11,542 nt of DNA, taken from NCBI GenBank assembly GCA_012797935.1, contig JAAZOC010000036.1, positions 1-11,542 on the forward strand, given 5' to 3'. The stretch's first letter is position 1, and every line of letters starts with the position of its first letter. Position numbers and translations under genes: made by a program. Source of the stretch: Candidatus Microgenomates bacterium (GTDB taxonomy: Bacteria; Patescibacteriota; Dojkabacteria; SC72). The notes under the pieces are model-generated. The model searched no databases, had not been told where the DNA came from, and saw only the letters and a list, made by a program, of their open reading frames with translations. Positions 10,799-11,542 of this stretch are shown one piece after another.

Positions 10799-11542
10799 TT
10801 AATCATATATATCTAATATCTCTTTCCCTTTGACGTCTAATTTACTTTCTAAAGAGTTATGAACGTTCTGAAGTAAACCAAAAGACAGCAATGTCATTAA
10901 TGTAGAGCTTCCTCCTACACTCATAAAAGGAAGTGGGATTCCTGTTGCAGGTATTGTTCCTAAATTTGTTCCAATATTTATGAAAACTTGCAAAAGAAGT
11001 TGTAAACCTAATCCCAAGCTTATCAAAGAAAGCATTTTGTTCTCAGATATTTGTATAGATTTGAAAAAACAAATAGCTATTAGAACACCATATACAAAAA
11101 TTAAGAAAAGACTACCGATTAACCCGAATTCTTCTGCATATGATGCAAAAATGAAATCTGTTTCATGCTCTGGAAGAAAATCTCTTTTACTTTGAGTACC
11201 ATTTCCAAATCCTTTTCCTACTAATTGTCCAGAACCTATGGCTATTCTTGATTGATTAACATTAAAACCAATATCACTTTCTTTTCCTGTAGGCTCAATA
11301 AATGCCTCAATTCTTTCTTTTTGATAATCGTGTAAAACATTTTGCCAGACAATAGAAAGAATGCCACCAACAACAAGACCTACAGCAACAGATGATATCA
11401 GAAGTATTCTTGGACTATTCTTAGAGTAAAAGAGGAATATTGTTAATACAAAAGAAGGTATTAATAGTAAGAACCAAAGCATGTTAGAGGTAATAGCAGA
11501 AAGAAGGAAAGATCCAGATGTAAGAGCTACAATTGTTACTAA
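10799..11542 (-). CDS. rodA: RodA/FtsW-family peptidoglycan glycosyltransferase (5' end outside window)
   Basis: The C-terminal 247 residues of a SEDS-family membrane protein that polymerises lipid II into glycan strands during cell elongation. Several hydrophobic spans are visible. The large outer loop holds HDYQKERIEAFIEP and then NQSRIAIGSGQLVGKGFGNG and FLPEHETDFIFASYAEEFG, a strong RodA signature; the Asp in ETDFIF is in the region of the conserved catalytic/essential acidic residue. A later IPATGIPLPFMSVGGSS is also conserved. FtsW usually reads differently around the GxGxGxS/Q region, so RodA is preferred. The frame stays open to the window edge; the Met at 11480-11482 is internal. It is followed by 44 nt and rplU, on the same strand but with its own promoter. 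Confidence 0.92.
   Translation of the reverse strand, partial: LVTIVALTSGSFLLSAITSNMLWFLLLIPSFVLTIFLFYSKNSPRILLISSVAVGLVVGGILSIVWQNVLHDYQKERIEAFIEPTGKESDIGFNVNQSRIAIGSGQLVGKGFGNGTQSKRDFLPEHETDFIFASYAEEFGLIGSLFLIFVYGVLIAICFFKSIQISENKMLSLISLGLGLQLLLQVFINIGTNLGTIPATGIPLPFMSVGGSSTLMTLLSFGLLQNVHNSLESKLDVKGKEILDIYD

Overview
The window looks like part of a small, AT-rich bacterial chromosome of the Candidate Phyla Radiation (Patescibacteria). The grounds are compact gene packing, standard-code stops, a GatB/GatC pair, divergent short L21 and L27 proteins, tRNA genes without encoded CCA, and housekeeping genes that mostly lack Shine-Dalgarno sites. The Dojkabacteria/Microgenomates side is my guess; no single marker here settles it.

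Left block (1 to about 2080, all minus strand). Three unrelated genes encode a short single-span membrane protein, a 130-residue soluble protein and a cysteine-rich secreted protein. I recognise none of them. Each has its own promoter (T-N-G-TANAAT type), a leader of about 30 to 60 nt, a strong GGAG-type ribosome site exactly 3 nt before the ATG, and after the stop a compound hairpin. The hairpins share an inner GCTTC/GAAGC stem and have an outer stem whose base pairs covary. A fourth promoter at the left edge suggests the array continues. The secreted-protein gene is clearly more GC-rich than the rest of the window.

Middle (2150 to 8166, plus strand). tRNA-Gly(CCC) and tRNA-Thr(CGT) lead into a Fic-fold/winged-helix protein whose catalytic motif is degenerate. 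Then come gatB-gatC (amidation of misacylated tRNA), tRNA-Leu(TAG), a small four-cysteine protein, tRNA-Glu(TTC), signal peptidase I, and parA-parB for chromosome segregation. Three of the four tRNAs are followed within 13 to 80 nt by a same-strand protein gene.

Right block (8158 to 11542, minus strand). Transcription order is rodA (cut by the window edge), rplU, a THUMP/Trm11-like RNA methyltransferase, rpmA and an RlmB/SpoU-type 2'-O-methyltransferase. The last four are tightly packed: two junctions have a 1-nt gap and the third 30 nt. This groups two neighbouring ribosomal proteins with two RNA-modifying enzymes. parB and the RlmB-type gene converge and overlap by 9 bp with no terminator visible.

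The middle and right genes mostly show a -10 hexamer 7 to 9 nt before the ATG, the pattern expected of leaderless mRNAs. The best case is rplU, with TTGACT-17-TAAAAT. The contrast with the SD-led, hairpin-separated left block is the most interesting feature of the window. It could mean acquired DNA, two modes of initiation in one genome, or an assembly join near 2080 to 2150.
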